DNA from: Nostoc cf. commune SO-36
GTDB lineage: Bacteria > Cyanobacteriota > Cyanobacteriia > Cyanobacteriales > Nostocaceae
Direction: 5' to 3'
Length of the DNA stretch: 64,000 bases
Assembly: GCF_023734775.1 (NCBI RefSeq)
Contig: NZ_AP025732.1
Location: 6,446,501-6,510,500, forward strand
The notes under the pieces: generated by a model
What the model was told of the DNA's origin: nothing
Databases searched by the model: none
The model's input: only the letters and a program-made list of their open reading frames with translations
In this document: positions 1 to 9,148 of the stretch, piece after piece
How positions within the stretch are numbered: position 1 is the first letter of the stretch
Layout of the letters: each line of letters starts with the position of its first letter
Made by a program: the position numbers and the translations under genes

Positions 1-150
1 TGAAGTTTTAAATTCATAAAAATGAATAAATTTCTTACGGTTTACATTTTACAAATCATAAAAATAATGGCAGTTGAATACGAGCATTGCAACTCTCCAA
101 AATGCTTAAAAACATTACAAGCAGATTTTTTGCTAAGTTCTCGTTAAAGA

Positions 151-381
151 CTATTTAATTTGTTGCCTCAGCGATGGCGTTAGAATCATTAACCCTTTGA
201 CAATTTCTTCAGGGGTAGCTGTGCCATTAATTACCTTTGATACAATCTCCATAACTTCCAGAGCTAGATTTGTTGGAATTCCCTTGGCTTCTAAACGTTT
301 CAATTCCAAAACGTCAATACCTTCTGCTAATCCATCCAAATATTCTTCTACACTTACTCCCAAATTTTCAATCTCCGACAT
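151..381 (-). CDS. Small hypothetical protein (76 aa)
   Basis: A short acidic open frame that reads as a plausible compact helical protein, with a run resembling EEYLDGLAEGIDVLELKRLEAKG followed by a helix ending in LTPSLRQQIK. I do not recognise the family, and no signal peptide or membrane segment is visible. Codon use matches the neighbours. The opposite-strand frame over the same DNA has no protein-like composition, so the minus strand is preferred. It stands alone; the flanking DNA holds only relics. Function unknown; it could be a small regulatory or antitoxin-like protein, but nothing in the sequence shows this. Confidence 0.5.
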   Translation of the reverse strand: MSEIENLGVSVEEYLDGLAEGIDVLELKRLEAKGIPTNLALEVMEIVSKVINGTATPEEIVKGLMILTPSLRQQIK

Positions 382-836
382 AAAGCTAAAAGCCTCTCTT
401 TGGTTCGATTATTAGTTATTAAAGTTTATCAATAATATTGGTTGGTATCGTTATGTTCACCCTCAAAAAGCAAAGTTAAATAAAGACGGCTCAACTTTCC
501 CAATGACTGCGAAATTTTTGAATTGGTTCTTCTAGCATAGTAGAATATACTCGAACGATGCAATCGCATAAGGTGAGCGAAACAGCGCCATTGGTAATCT
601 CCGCAACCTGCTGACACTCCAAAGGTCGATAATGGCATGATTTCAGGTGGCTTTATGACCTGTCTTTTTATTGTCTACTGCGAAACAAATATCTTAGCTG
701 TATAGCTTGGCGAGTCAATGACTAAACCATCCTCTCCAAATTTCACTTCTCGATTACCAACCCAATCTCGCCAATACTCAGCAGTTGGGAAGTCTGAAAA
801 TAAACTTTTAATTGTTAAATTATAGTAGGAGTATTT
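382..836. other. Intergenic region with relics
   Basis: Apart from the C-terminal relic at 675-824, this stretch has no convincing gene. The 69-aa minus-strand frame at 429-638 has a biased, non-conserved look and no ribosome-binding site. The right end holds the cupin ribosome-binding site (TAGGAG at about 826-831). Confidence 0.5.
675..824 (-). pseudogene. C-terminal gene relic
   Basis: The minus strand reads open for about 49 codons to a TAG and looks protein-like (DFPTAEYWRDWVGNREVKFG, then an aliphatic strand ending KIFVSQ). No start codon or upstream domain remains, because the cupin gene begins immediately beyond. I read it as the C-terminal stump of a larger, lost gene. The parent family is not recognised. 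Confidence 0.3.
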
Positions 837-1301
837 ATGAGTTTACCAGTTAAAGAAATTGTATTAGGGCCAGGGCAAGGTAATCGTTTAACTACTGGTA
901 ATAGTGAAATAACATTTAAGGTAGTTGGTGCTGACACTCATGGTCACTTAGGATTATTTGAAAACTTAATACAACCAGGTGGAACTGCTCCAGTACTGCA
1001 TATTCATCGACAAATGGAAGAAATGTTCTACGTTCTGGAAGGAGAAGTAGAAATTCAAGTTGGTAATCAGATAATACATGGGCAACCAGGTTCATTTGTG
1101 CTAGTTCCACGTAATACGCCTCATACATTCGCTAACCGAGCAACTCAACCTGCAAAATTATTAATCATGTTTTGCCCAGGAGCAGAACGGGAAAGGTATT
1201 TTGAAGGATTAGCCGAACTGCTCAAGGATGGGCAAAAACCAGACAAAGAAGCTCTTGTTGAATTGATGAGGAGATTTGATCAGGAGCCAGTAGAGATTTA
1301 A
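837..1301 (+). CDS. Cupin domain protein
   Basis: A 154-aa single-domain cupin. Motif 1 is seen as HIHRQMEEMFYVLEGE (two His and one Glu of the metal site, about residues 58-73) and motif 2 as PGSFVLVPRNTPHTFAN (third His, about residues 84-100). The C-terminal FCPGAERERYFEGLAELL segment is typical of the quercetinase-like/'cupin_2' group of small cyanobacterial proteins. Substrate cannot be told from sequence: such proteins are dioxygenases, isomerases or ligand sensors. A TAGGAG sequence sits 6-11 bases before the ATG, so the start is secure. No co-directional partner lies close by, so it is probably monocistronic. Confidence 0.9.
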   Translation: MSLPVKEIVLGPGQGNRLTTGNSEITFKVVGADTHGHLGLFENLIQPGGTAPVLHIHRQMEEMFYVLEGEVEIQVGNQIIHGQPGSFVLVPRNTPHTFANRATQPAKLLIMFCPGAERERYFEGLAELLKDGQKPDKEALVELMRRFDQEPVEI

Positions 1302-1701
1302 TGATTAGTAGTGTTTTGTTGTAATGCTACCAAATGTGAATATTGTAGATATTGCCGTTAACTCTCTCGGCAATAAGGCTTTGTATAACTTGTTTATCCG
1401 TTTGAATTATAAGTTTTTAATTTTCCATTTTGCCTTACTTTATAAGAAGAATTCAGAAATCAGGAGTCAGAAAAAAGCCATGAATTCTGTACGAGTGGTT
1501 GATAGCGCAGCGTATACCCTTCGGGATGCTTCGCTTAGAGCGAGTCCTCGAACGTCGCGCTGAATATTGGTTTAAAACCTTGCCCGCAAGTGGCGCGAAA
1601 AGAATTAAAATATTCCTCCTAATTAAAACTCCATCCCTTCATGGGTGGAGTATTCTGACTCCTGTATTCTGACTCCTGACTCCTGTTTATAGACAACACT
1701 A
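1302..1701. other. Convergent intergenic region, repeats and hairpin
   Basis: This lies between the converging cupin and histidine kinase genes. It holds repeat copy A, a hairpin with arms 1628-1637 and 1643-1651 (ACTCCATCCC / GGGTGGAGT) that could end transcription from either side, and then 7-bp-period TTCTGACTCCTG repeats up to about 1686. No gene is seen. Confidence 0.6.
1476..1560. repeat. Interspersed repeat, copy A
   Basis: This block (beginning CATGAATTCTGTACGA and running through TTCGGGATGCTTCGCTTAGA to ACGTCGCG) recurs almost unchanged at 8452-8556, where an extra block of about 25 bp is inserted. Both copies are bordered by 7-bp-period CAGGAGT/CAGAATT repeats. It is a dispersed Nostoc-type repeat. 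The 79-aa frame that overlaps it is not considered a gene. Confidence 0.7.
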
Positions 1702-3618
1702 TTAATTTGTTTGTGTTTTAGGTAAAATAATTGCAAATTCTGCTCCTCCTTGTAATTCTGGCACTAATTCTATTTTGCCTTTATGTTTATCAATTATCTG
1801 ATAGCAAACACTTAAACCTAAACCAGTACCTTTACCTACTGGCTTAGTTGTGAAAAAAGGGTCAAATAATTTGTTTTTAATCTCTGGTGAAATCCCAGGG
1901 CCGTTATCTCTGATTCCTACTTTGATATAAATATCATCTATATTTGATGTATCTATAATAATTTGTTTCTTTTTACCTGAATGAGCCTTTTGATCTAGCA
2001 GAGCATCTATCGCATTATTCAGAAGATTCATAAACACTTGATTGAGTTGTGCTGGATAACACTCAAGTAAAGGTAAATCTCCATATTTTTTAATTACTTC
2101 AATTTCTTGTTGAAGTCGGTGATTCAGAATTAACAGGGTATTATCAATACCTTCATGAATATCTACCTCTTTCATATCAGCTTCATCTAATCGTGAGAAA
2201 TTCCGTAAAGATAACACAATCTCACGAATACGTTCAGCACCCAATTTCATGGAAGAAAGTAAATTTGGCAAATCTTTATTAATAAAATTTAAATCAATCT
2301 CTTCAATTTTTTCGTCAATGCTCCACAGAGAATTTGGGTACTCTTGCTGATATAAACTCACGAGATTAAGTAAATCATCAGTATAGTCATTAATGCATTG
2401 AATATTACCATAAATAAAGTTAACAGGATTATTAATTTCATGAGCTATCCCTGCTACCATCTGACCAAGAGAAGACATTTTTTCTGTTTGAATTAATTGT
2501 CCTTGGGCTTCTTTTAAGTTTTGCAGGGTTTTTTGAAGTTCTTGAGTTCGTTCTTCTACCCGTTGTTCTAAATTTTGACGAGCTACTTCTAATTCTTGGG
2601 TTCGTTCTTCTACCCGTTGCTCCAAACTTTGGTGAGCTAGCTTTAGTTCTTGGGTGTAATCCCCCACCCATTCCACTAATTGATTTAAGGAAGTAGCTAA
2701 TGTTCCTACTTCATCGTTGCTTGCAACATTAGCTCTGAGTTCAAAATTTGACTCTTCCGTGATTTTTCTAGCAACGCTAGTAACTATTTGTAAGGGACGG
2801 GCAATTAATCTACTAGTATATATTGATAGTATGGCTGCGATCGCAGCTGATAACAGCATACTTCCAACAATAACTTTAATTCGCAATTGTTGGGCATTAT
2901 CAAAACTAGTTTTTGCTTGCTTTTTTTGGATTTCAGCATATCCTATAAGCCGAATTAACTCATCTGATAGTTTCTCAAACTCAACAGAAATATTAACTTC
3001 TTTTTTGATAAAATTTAGTAATTCTTCCTGATCCGATATTGTTTTTTTTGCTGGAAATTTATTTGGATCAATCTGCTGCCAAAAATCTCTTACTATGCGA
3101 TTATATGATTTCGTATTTTTTTTATAATTATTTAATAAGATCAACAAATCTATATTCTTTATTCTTGAATTATGAGCATAATTATTTGTAAAAGTTTCTA
3201 GTTTTGATAACTGCTGATTAACTTGACCCATTTCATCAATAAATCTATTTTTTTCAAATTCTAACCAAATAGAGTTTTCTAACACAGTAACTAATCTTTG
3301 TGGATGTAGTCGCACTCTAATTATGGAATTTTCTAAATCTTTTAATAGAGATTGTTGTTGATAAGTTAAATCTAATTGCTGTTGAGAAAGTTTTTCATAG
3401 TGGTGTGCAAGTAATAAACCACTTGTTGTACCTATGAAAGCAATACTAACTGCTAGAGTATAGCCATAACTAATCTTTTTAGCAATATTCCAGTTATTGC
3501 TAAAAGAACTAAATAATATAAAAATCTTTTTAGCCGAATATTTATTAGCAGCTATCATTGATTTATCGATTGTAATCTTATAAGAAATTTCCTTGTCCGA
3601 TTTTTTGATAAACTTCAC
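1702..3618 (-). CDS. Membrane sensor histidine kinase (HAMP)
   Basis: A 638-aa two-component sensor kinase. In order: a cytoplasmic N-terminus, TM1 at about residues 47-70, a helical periplasmic region of about 180 residues, TM2 at about 250-272 (VIVGSMLLSAAIAAILSIYT), a HAMP domain, a coiled coil made of a nearly exact duplication of LEQRVEERTQELEVARQ, a phosphoacceptor helix with H393 in GIAHEINNP, and an ATPase domain with DNGPGIS and GKGTGLGLSV boxes. The start is GTG at 3618, overlapping the end of the upstream binding-protein gene by 41 bp; an ATG at 3558 is a possible alternative. It probably forms an operon with the PhnD-like lipoprotein upstream and may receive its signal from it. 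No response regulator is adjacent. Confidence 0.93.
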   Translation of the reverse strand: MKFIKKSDKEISYKITIDKSMIAANKYSAKKIFILFSSFSNNWNIAKKISYGYTLAVSIAFIGTTSGLLLAHHYEKLSQQQLDLTYQQQSLLKDLENSIIRVRLHPQRLVTVLENSIWLEFEKNRFIDEMGQVNQQLSKLETFTNNYAHNSRIKNIDLLILLNNYKKNTKSYNRIVRDFWQQIDPNKFPAKKTISDQEELLNFIKKEVNISVEFEKLSDELIRLIGYAEIQKKQAKTSFDNAQQLRIKVIVGSMLLSAAIAAILSIYTSRLIARPLQIVTSVARKITEESNFELRANVASNDEVGTLATSLNQLVEWVGDYTQELKLAHQSLEQRVEERTQELEVARQNLEQRVEERTQELQKTLQNLKEAQGQLIQTEKMSSLGQMVAGIAHEINNPVNFIYGNIQCINDYTDDLLNLVSLYQQEYPNSLWSIDEKIEEIDLNFINKDLPNLLSSMKLGAERIREIVLSLRNFSRLDEADMKEVDIHEGIDNTLLILNHRLQQEIEVIKKYGDLPLLECYPAQLNQVFMNLLNNAIDALLDQKAHSGKKKQIIIDTSNIDDIYIKVGIRDNGPGISPEIKNKLFDPFFTTKPVGKGTGLGLSVCYQIIDKHKGKIELVPELQGGAEFAIILPKTQTN

Positions 3619-4467
3619 GAATCATATTATAGTCAGCATCATTTGCTGTAATTAGTTTGCCTCCTTTATACTTTTGGTTTGCTTTAGCAGCCACCAAACT
3701 TTGAATTAGTTTATCCTGATGCTGAATCATGCGCGATCGCATATCTTCTATAAAGCTAGATGCCAACTGGTTACTAGCAACAAATACATCATTAGGAAGT
3801 AATGGCCCTTTAAAAATCACAGAAAAATCTTTTTCAATTAAGCCTTCAGATTCCAGAATGTTTTTATATCTATCAGATGCAGTAGCCCAAGCATCTACCT
3901 CACCTTTTTTAAGGCTTGTACTCCTTTATCATCTAACATCACAGTTTTAAAATCAGTTTTTGGATCTAATCCAGCATCTATCAGTAGCTTTGTGGGAGCA
4001 AGATGCCCAGAGGTTGAGCCAATTTTTCGCATGGCAATTGTTTTGCCTTTCAATTGAGCTAATAATTTAATTGGACTACCTGCACGAACTACAATAATGG
4101 AGTGGTAGTTACTGCGCTCAATGGCAATTATCGGAATAGCTTTTGCTCTAGCGTTTAAAATCAAGTATTCTGAAGGCCCTGCAAATACAATATCTACCTC
4201 TCCCGATAACATTGCTGGTGCTGCTGCCGTGGAATTTTTTACAGGAAAAAACTCAATTTCTATGCCTAATATTTCTTCTAATGTAGTGCGAAAAACCTCA
4301 TAATCTCGTTGCAAGTCTTTAATTCCAACAACATCTGTAACTGCAAATTTGAGCTTTTTTGGTGCAGTCATTGCCATTTGGTCTGAGCTATTATTGGTAG
4401 AATTTACTCCTGTTGTGCAGCCAGCAGTAAACAGTAGCGAATACCAAAGCAGGTTGCGCCGTTTCAT
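3578..4467 (-). pseudogene. PhnD-like phosphate/phosphonate-binding lipoprotein, frameshifted
   Basis: Two adjacent frames together encode one periplasmic binding protein of the PhnD/TauT type (about 296 aa). The first begins MKRRNLLWYS with a lipobox (LLFTAGC) and contains the signature region SGEVDIVFAGPSEYLI and GSTSGHLAPTKLL. The second resumes with GEVDAWATASDRYKN and ends YQKIGQGNFL. The break is at the run of six A (minus strand; T at 3905-3910): seven A would restore GCC-TTA-AAA-AAA-GGT and read straight through. Either the gene is inactivated, the base call is wrong, or slippage at the run makes the full protein. It directly precedes a sensor kinase, an arrangement that suggests ligand sensing rather than transport, since no permease or ATPase gene is nearby. 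Confidence 0.85.
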
Positions 4468-4724
4468 AGGTCTGAATTATATTACAAATGTAAAATTTCT
4501 TAGTTTTTATTTAGCAATATACTTGTGCAGCTTATTGTTTTTTTATATTTATGACTACTGTAATATTACGGAATCGAACGGATGTTGCGTTCAACCAATT
4601 CCATTAGATGTAAAATTGCAGCATCCTCATCATGCCCATCTGTCAGTTCCGCAAACAGTTATAGGTGTTTGTTCTCGTAATTTACCAGGTTTAAAACTCG
4701 TTTGTAACTAATGCTTTTAAGTTG

Positions 4725-6078
4725 CTTGACACTCCCCGCTCTAAAGAGACGGGGATTCTTGGTTCCCTGACTCGCCGTTAGACAGCAGGCTTGCACCAAC
4801 TGCCCAAGAGGGCAAATCTCCCCAAGCGTAGCTTCCGGTGTGCCCCACCGTAGTTAGTCCTAATTTCAAAATATTGATGCTGGCGTTCACATCTCTATCT
4901 TCCACATAGTTGCAATGTGGCAAACGTGAGTCCTTGTAGATAGAGACTTTTTCACCTTCAAGCCACAGTAGAACAGTTTTGACTCGTGTTATGGGGAGGA
5001 ACGGCAACTGTTACCTTCCCATATTTATGCCCAAAATATTCTAACCATTGACCGGAAAGTTGACCACCCAGCATCAGATATTGATTTAGCTAGATGTCGA
5101 TTTTTTACCATGTTCTTCACACTTAAGTCTTCATAGGCTACCAAATCGTTAGATTGGATGACGGAGTATGCAACACGCTTGCAATACTCTTTTCGCTGCC
5201 TACTTACTCTTAGATGCTTCCGAGCATATCTGTTTCTAGCTTTATGGTAGTTGGATGATTGCCTAACTTTGGCTTTCTTCTTCGCGGGACTGAACTTCTT
5301 GGACTTCTTGCGGTTCGCTCGGTTTAACTGCTTCTGGGACGAACGGTAGAACTGGGGAGATGGTTCAACGTTGCCTTTGCTATCGGCAATGAAATACTTT
5401 AGCCCTAAGTCAATACCGACTACCTGTAGGGTAGGTTGAGTTTCAACTTTAATCTCAACATCAATCGCAAACTGAGCATAATACCCATCAGCACGGCGTA
5501 CCAATCGGACACGCTTAATTTGTTTGATGTCGTAGAAATTAAGGTCGTAGGTTCCCTTCAGTTTCAAAGTTCCAATGCCTTTCTTGTCAGAGAAAGTAAT
5601 CGCTTTACGATTGGTGGAAAGTTTAAACCCAGTAGTTTTATATTCAACTGAGCGGCAATGCTTTTTAAACTTAGGGAACCCCTTTTTACCTTTAACTTTC
5701 TTCTTGCAATTATCGTAGAATCGCGCTATCGCAGACCATGCACGTTCCGCCGCAGATTGCCTAGCCATTGAGTTGAGTTCGGAGGCATTGGGAAACTCAG
5801 CAGCAAGTACAGCGCAATATTTATTGAGGTCGTATCTGCCAACATTTTTATTATCCATCCAATAGCGCAAGCATTTATTTTGAATGAATTGACTTGTTCG
5901 GATAGCTTCATCAATAGCCCTATACTGCTTATCTTTTCCCTTAACTTTGAACTCGTAAACAATCATGGAATCGACCAATTAACCACTATCTTATGTTACC
6001 ATGATTTACATAAACACCACCAAATAAATTTGGTTTCTTCGCTTATATCCCCCGCATGAATGACGGGGGTTTTACGCA
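4725..6078 (-). mobile_element. Decayed IS200/IS605-type element (tnpB only)
   Basis: The element has a broken tnpB and no tnpA. Both ends keep short GC hairpins: CCCCCG/CGGGGG at 6049-6069 on the left (5') side and CCCCG/CGGGG at 4734-4754 on the right (3') side, as expected for single-strand transposition of this family. The right end is also where the guide (omega) RNA of TnpB is normally encoded. Exact borders are estimated from the hairpins. Confidence 0.75.
4741..5978 (-). pseudogene. tnpB: tnpB (RNA-guided nuclease of IS605 group), multiple frameshifts
   Basis: The first frame (5978-5025) covers the N-terminal and RuvC-I/II regions, with GIDLGLKYFIADS (catalytic Asp) and YEDLSVKNM (catalytic Glu). 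The last frame (to 4741) has the RuvC-III part, VEDRDVNASINILKLG (catalytic Asp), and the usual C-terminus. Between them, hidden frames encode YFGHKYGKVTVAVPPHNTSQ and CGLKVKKSLSTRTHVC, so the zinc-finger region is present but broken by about three single-base indels near 5050, 4975 and 4930. The protein as written cannot be made whole. All three catalytic residues survive in the pieces, so the decay is recent. Confidence 0.85.
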
Positions 6079-6307
6079 TCACGACTCATAAGCGAAGCCA
6101 TGCCGTAGGTTTATCGCTTACTAAGGTAGAATAAAGCTTTTGTCTCATTGTCTTATATTCGCAGTTGAGTTAAAGTCTCTCATCTCAAAAGGGCGAATTG
6201 ACCTAGAAAATGTCAAAATTAAATGAGTTTTGCGTAGAGGTAAGCGACTTGTCGTCAGACATCGCCACTTGACATAGCGCGGATTTGAGATAACTAAGTT
6301 GAAATTT

Positions 6308-7318
6308 ATGGGTAAGCAACGTGTTCTTTCTGGAGTTCAACCAACCGGCAATTACCATCTAGGTAACTACTTGGGAGCTATTCGCAACTGGGTAGAAGGT
6401 CAGAGCGAATACGAAAATTACCTTTTTGTGGCTGATTTACATGCGATTACAGTGCCACACGACCCGAAACAGTTGGCGGCTGATACCTACACTCTTGCTG
6501 CTCTCTATCTAGCTTGTGGTCTTGATTTAAATCACTCCACCATCTTTGTGCAATCCCACGTTTCGGCCCACAGTGAACTCACCTGGTTGCTCAACTGCAT
6601 TACACCTCTCAACTGGCTGCAAGACATGATCCAGTTCAAGGAAAAGGCTGTTAAACAAGGAGAAAATGTCAGTGCAGGTTTATTAGATTATCCTGTGCTG
6701 ATGGCTGCTGATATTTTGCTTTACCAAGCGGATAAAGTGCCAGTGGGTGAAGACCAAAAGCAACACTTGGAATTGACACGGGATATTGCAGCTCGGTTAA
6801 ATCACCAATTTGGTAAACCAGATCAGCCAGTTCTGAAGTTACCAGACCCTTTGATTCGCAAGGAAGGGGCTAGGGTGATGAGTTTAGCAGATGGTACACG
6901 CAAAATGTCGAAGTCTGATCCTTCTGATTTAAGCCGGATCAGTTTGCTAGATTCACCGGAACAGATTCAATACAAAATTAAACGTTGCAAAACCGATCCG
7001 ATTCGTGGTCTGACTTTTGATGATCCAGCGCGTCCAGAGTGTAATAACTTGTTAACGCTGTATACATTGCTTTCTGGTAAAACGAAGGAAGATGTCGCAG
7101 TTGAATGTCAAGATATGGGTTGGGGACAATTCAAGCCATTATTGACAGACACAATTATTGAGTCCCTCAAACCAATTCAAGAAAAATATCACTCGATAAC
7201 GGCAGATAAAAGCTATCTGGAGTCGGTGTTGCGGGATGGAGGGGAAAAAGCTAGAGCGATCGCAAATCAAACTCTATCACAAGTCAAAACTGCTTTAGGC
7301 TACTCTCTTCCTCTATAA
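6308..7318 (+). CDS. trpS: Tryptophanyl-tRNA synthetase
   Basis: A class I aminoacyl-tRNA synthetase of about 336 aa that charges tRNA(Trp) in the cytoplasm. It shows the N-terminal SGVQPTGNYHLGNYLGAI (HIGH-type motif), the tryptophan-pocket region DYPVLMAADILLYQADKVPVGEDQ and KMSKS in RKMSKSDPSD. Length is normal for bacterial TrpS. The frame opens at TTG 6299, but the ATG at 6308 fits the usual N-terminus (MGKQRVLSG) and is chosen. It is followed after 58 bp by the metF-like gene on the same strand, so cotranscription is possible. Confidence 0.97.
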   Translation: MGKQRVLSGVQPTGNYHLGNYLGAIRNWVEGQSEYENYLFVADLHAITVPHDPKQLAADTYTLAALYLACGLDLNHSTIFVQSHVSAHSELTWLLNCITPLNWLQDMIQFKEKAVKQGENVSAGLLDYPVLMAADILLYQADKVPVGEDQKQHLELTRDIAARLNHQFGKPDQPVLKLPDPLIRKEGARVMSLADGTRKMSKSDPSDLSRISLLDSPEQIQYKIKRCKTDPIRGLTFDDPARPECNNLLTLYTLLSGKTKEDVAVECQDMGWGQFKPLLTDTIIESLKPIQEKYHSITADKSYLESVLRDGGEKARAIANQTLSQVKTALGYSLPL

Positions 7319-7376
7319 CTTTTAACCTTTAGGTGTGATTTGTTATACCATTTAAGAAATTGAAAACCTTAATGTT

Positions 7377-8307
7377 ATGCATCACACCCATAGCCCTACA
7401 GGGTTAAATGACTTCCGCAAAGCTGTACAAGCTGGTGAATTTCTAGTTACTGCCGAGGTAGCACCACCGAAAGGAGGAGATCCAGCGCACATGATTCAAA
7501 TGGCGGCGACTCTTAAGGGGAGAGTTCATGCCGTCAATGTTACTGATGGTAGCCGCGCCGTGTTACGGATGTCTTCATTAATGGCATCGGTGATTTTGTC
7601 ACAAAACGGTATAGAGCCAATTTGTCAAGTTGCTTGCCGCGATCGCAATCGCATTGGTTTACAAGCTGATTTGATGGGCGCTCATGCTTTAGGCATAAAT
7701 AATATTTTAGCTTTGACTGGCGACCCAGTAAAAGCAGGCGATCATCCAGATGCCAAAGCAGTGTTTGATTTAGAAGCTGTGCGACTGCTGCAACTGATTC
7801 GGAAGATGAATCAAGGCGTTGATTGCAATGAAAAACCTTTGACTGATGGAGCGTTAGATTTATTTGTTGGTGCAGCGAGTAGATCCGCAATGTAAAAGTT
7901 GGTCGGGTTTACAAAGTCGATTTGAACGCAAAATCGAAGCCGGAGCGCAGTTTTTTCAAAGTCAGTTAATTACCGATTTTGAGCGTTTAGAAAAGTTTAT
8001 GGATACCATTGCTACTGGCTATAAAAAACCGATTTTGGCAGGAATCTTTTTGTTGAAATCGGCAAAAAATGCCCAGTTTATTAATAGATGTGTTCCGGGT
8101 GTAAATATTCCCCAACATATTATTGATAGATTGGCAAAAGCCAAAGACCCTTTTGAGGAAGGGATAAAAATCGCCGCAGAGCAAGTGCAAATAGCGCGGC
8201 AATTATGTCAGGGTGTCCACATGATGGCGGTGAAGCGAGAAGATGCGATCGCGCCAATTTTAGATTTGGCTGGGATTGCTCCAGTTAATCAGTTGGTATC
8301 CAAGTAA
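7377..8307 (+). pseudogene. Methylenetetrahydrofolate reductase-like protein, frameshifted
   Basis: The two overlapping frames (7377-7895 and 7864-8307) are halves of one MetF-type TIM-barrel protein of about 310 aa. The first half has TAEVAPPKGGDP, VNVTDGSRAVLRMSSL, and NILALTGDPVKAGDHPDAKAV. The second half continues with AVDPQCKSWSGLQSRFERK, KIEAGAQFFQSQLI and GIFLLKSAKNAQFINRCVPG. The break lies near 7875, where GCAGCGAGTAGAT has one base too many compared with the expected GCA-GCA-GTA-GAT. Family role: reduction of methylenetetrahydrofolate for methionine synthesis, using FAD. The two frames are otherwise conserved, so an assembly error or a very recent mutation is likely. Confidence 0.88.
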
Positions 8308-8618
8308 ACAAATTGATAGATTTTTTATTAAAGCAGATGGGAGCAACCATCTGCTTTTTTTTAACGCCGAATCAGACACCTGATTTTCACGATATCTGGA
8401 AAACCTCACTTTTATCGAACAGAATTCAGGAGTCAGGAGTCAGAATTCAGAATGAATTCTGTACGACTGGTGGATAGCGCAGCGTATACCCTTCGGGATG
8501 CTTCGCTTAGAGCGAGTACTCGATAGCGTAGCGTTAGCGAGTATTCGAGCGTCGCGTCTTGATTCTGACTCCTGAATTCTGACTTCTGAATTCTTCTTCA
8601 ATTCTCTCTCCTAAAAGG
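8308..8618. repeat. Intergenic region with dispersed repeat copy B
   Basis: After the terminator, a 7-bp-period repeat (GAATTCA/GGAGTCA units, 8422-8450) leads into repeat copy B (8452-8556), nearly identical to the block at 1476-1560, with an additional TAGCGTAGCGTTAGCGAGTA insertion. It is closed by inverted 7-bp repeats at 8560-8595, so the whole block can fold as a long hairpin. No gene is seen. Confidence 0.6.
8329..8362 (+). terminator. Rho-independent terminator after metF-like gene
   Basis: Perfect 10-bp stem AAGCAGATGG (8331-8340) / CCATCTGCTT (8347-8356) with a 6-base loop, running into eight T residues. It lies 22 bp after the stop codon of the metF-like gene. Confidence 0.9.
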
Positions 8619-9040
8619 CTACGGTGTACAACACAAGTCGGAAAAACTTCATCTACCAAATATTTGCAGTTCGTTACGCTGGCGTGACAAAGCTAAACTC
8701 TTGCAATCTTGGCGTTCGCATTTGTTATTTCGGGGTACGCATTTGTTATTTCGGGGTACGCATTTGTTATTTCGAGGTACTCATTTGTTATTTCGAGGTA
8801 CTCATTTGTTATTTCGGGGTACTCATTTGTTATTTCGGGATACTCATTTGTTATTTCGGGATACTCATTTGTTATTTCGGGGTACGCATTTGTTATTTCG
8901 GGATACTCATTTGTTATTTCGGGGTACTCATTTGTTATTTCGGCATACGCATTTGTTATTTGGGCGTGTCCATAACGCATCCTACGAAACTACTAGAAGA
9001 GTTGAAACCTATGCGGGTCATACTTGTGTGTACACCGTAA
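8619..9040. mobile_element. MITE-like element, copy 1, carrying a 21-bp tandem array
   Basis: A 422-bp unit with terminal inverted repeats: left CTACGGTGTACAACACAAGT, right (reverse complement) TTACGGTGTACACACAAGT. It is flanked by a perfect 9-bp direct repeat CCTAAAAGG (8610-8618 and 9041-9049), consistent with a target-site duplication. It encodes no transposase. The interior consists mostly of a 21-bp tandem array. A second element with the same ends is at 20334-20641. Confidence 0.75.
8711..8962. repeat. 21-bp tandem repeat array 1 (12 copies)
   Basis: Twelve head-to-tail copies of a 21-mer of the form GGGGTACGCATTTGTTATTTC, with variation confined mainly to four positions in the first eight bases. 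Because 21 is a multiple of three, several frames stay open on both strands (for example the heptapeptide EITNEYP on the minus strand). None has a convincing start, so I treat the array as non-coding. Confidence 0.9.
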
Positions 9041-9061
9041 CCTAAAAGGAGAGAGATTATA

Positions 9062-9104
9062 AAACCCTGCTATCGGTCAACGCAGTGTTGAAATAGCAGG
9101 GTTT
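9062..9104. terminator. Hairpin, possible bidirectional terminator
   Basis: Perfect 12-bp stem AAACCCTGCTAT (9062-9073) / ATAGCAGGGTTT (9093-9104), A-rich on the left and T-rich on the right. It lies 45 bp after the stop of the minus-strand EF-hand gene and could end it. Confidence 0.55.
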
Positions 9105-9148
9105 ACGTATGGTTTTCGGGGGCGGAGGTAGCTTTGATGTTTTGACTG

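Noticed and set aside
1324..1563. 79-aa plus-strand frame
   Set aside because: Its second half is a dispersed repeat present again near 8.5 kb and its first half lacks protein-like conservation.
4531..4640. Possible tRNA remnant because of TCCGTTCGATTCCG on the minus strand
   Set aside because: No matching acceptor stem, D arm or anticodon arm can be folded around the T-arm-like motif.
8711..8962. CRISPR array
   Set aside because: Units are contiguous 21-mers without unique spacers, and no cas genes are in the window.
8624..9045. Long open frames in several registers over the 8.6-9.0 kb repeat (heptapeptide proteins of 88-138 aa)
   Set aside because: They come from a 21-bp repeat without stop codons; all registers on both strands are open, none has a ribosome-binding site or non-repeat domain.
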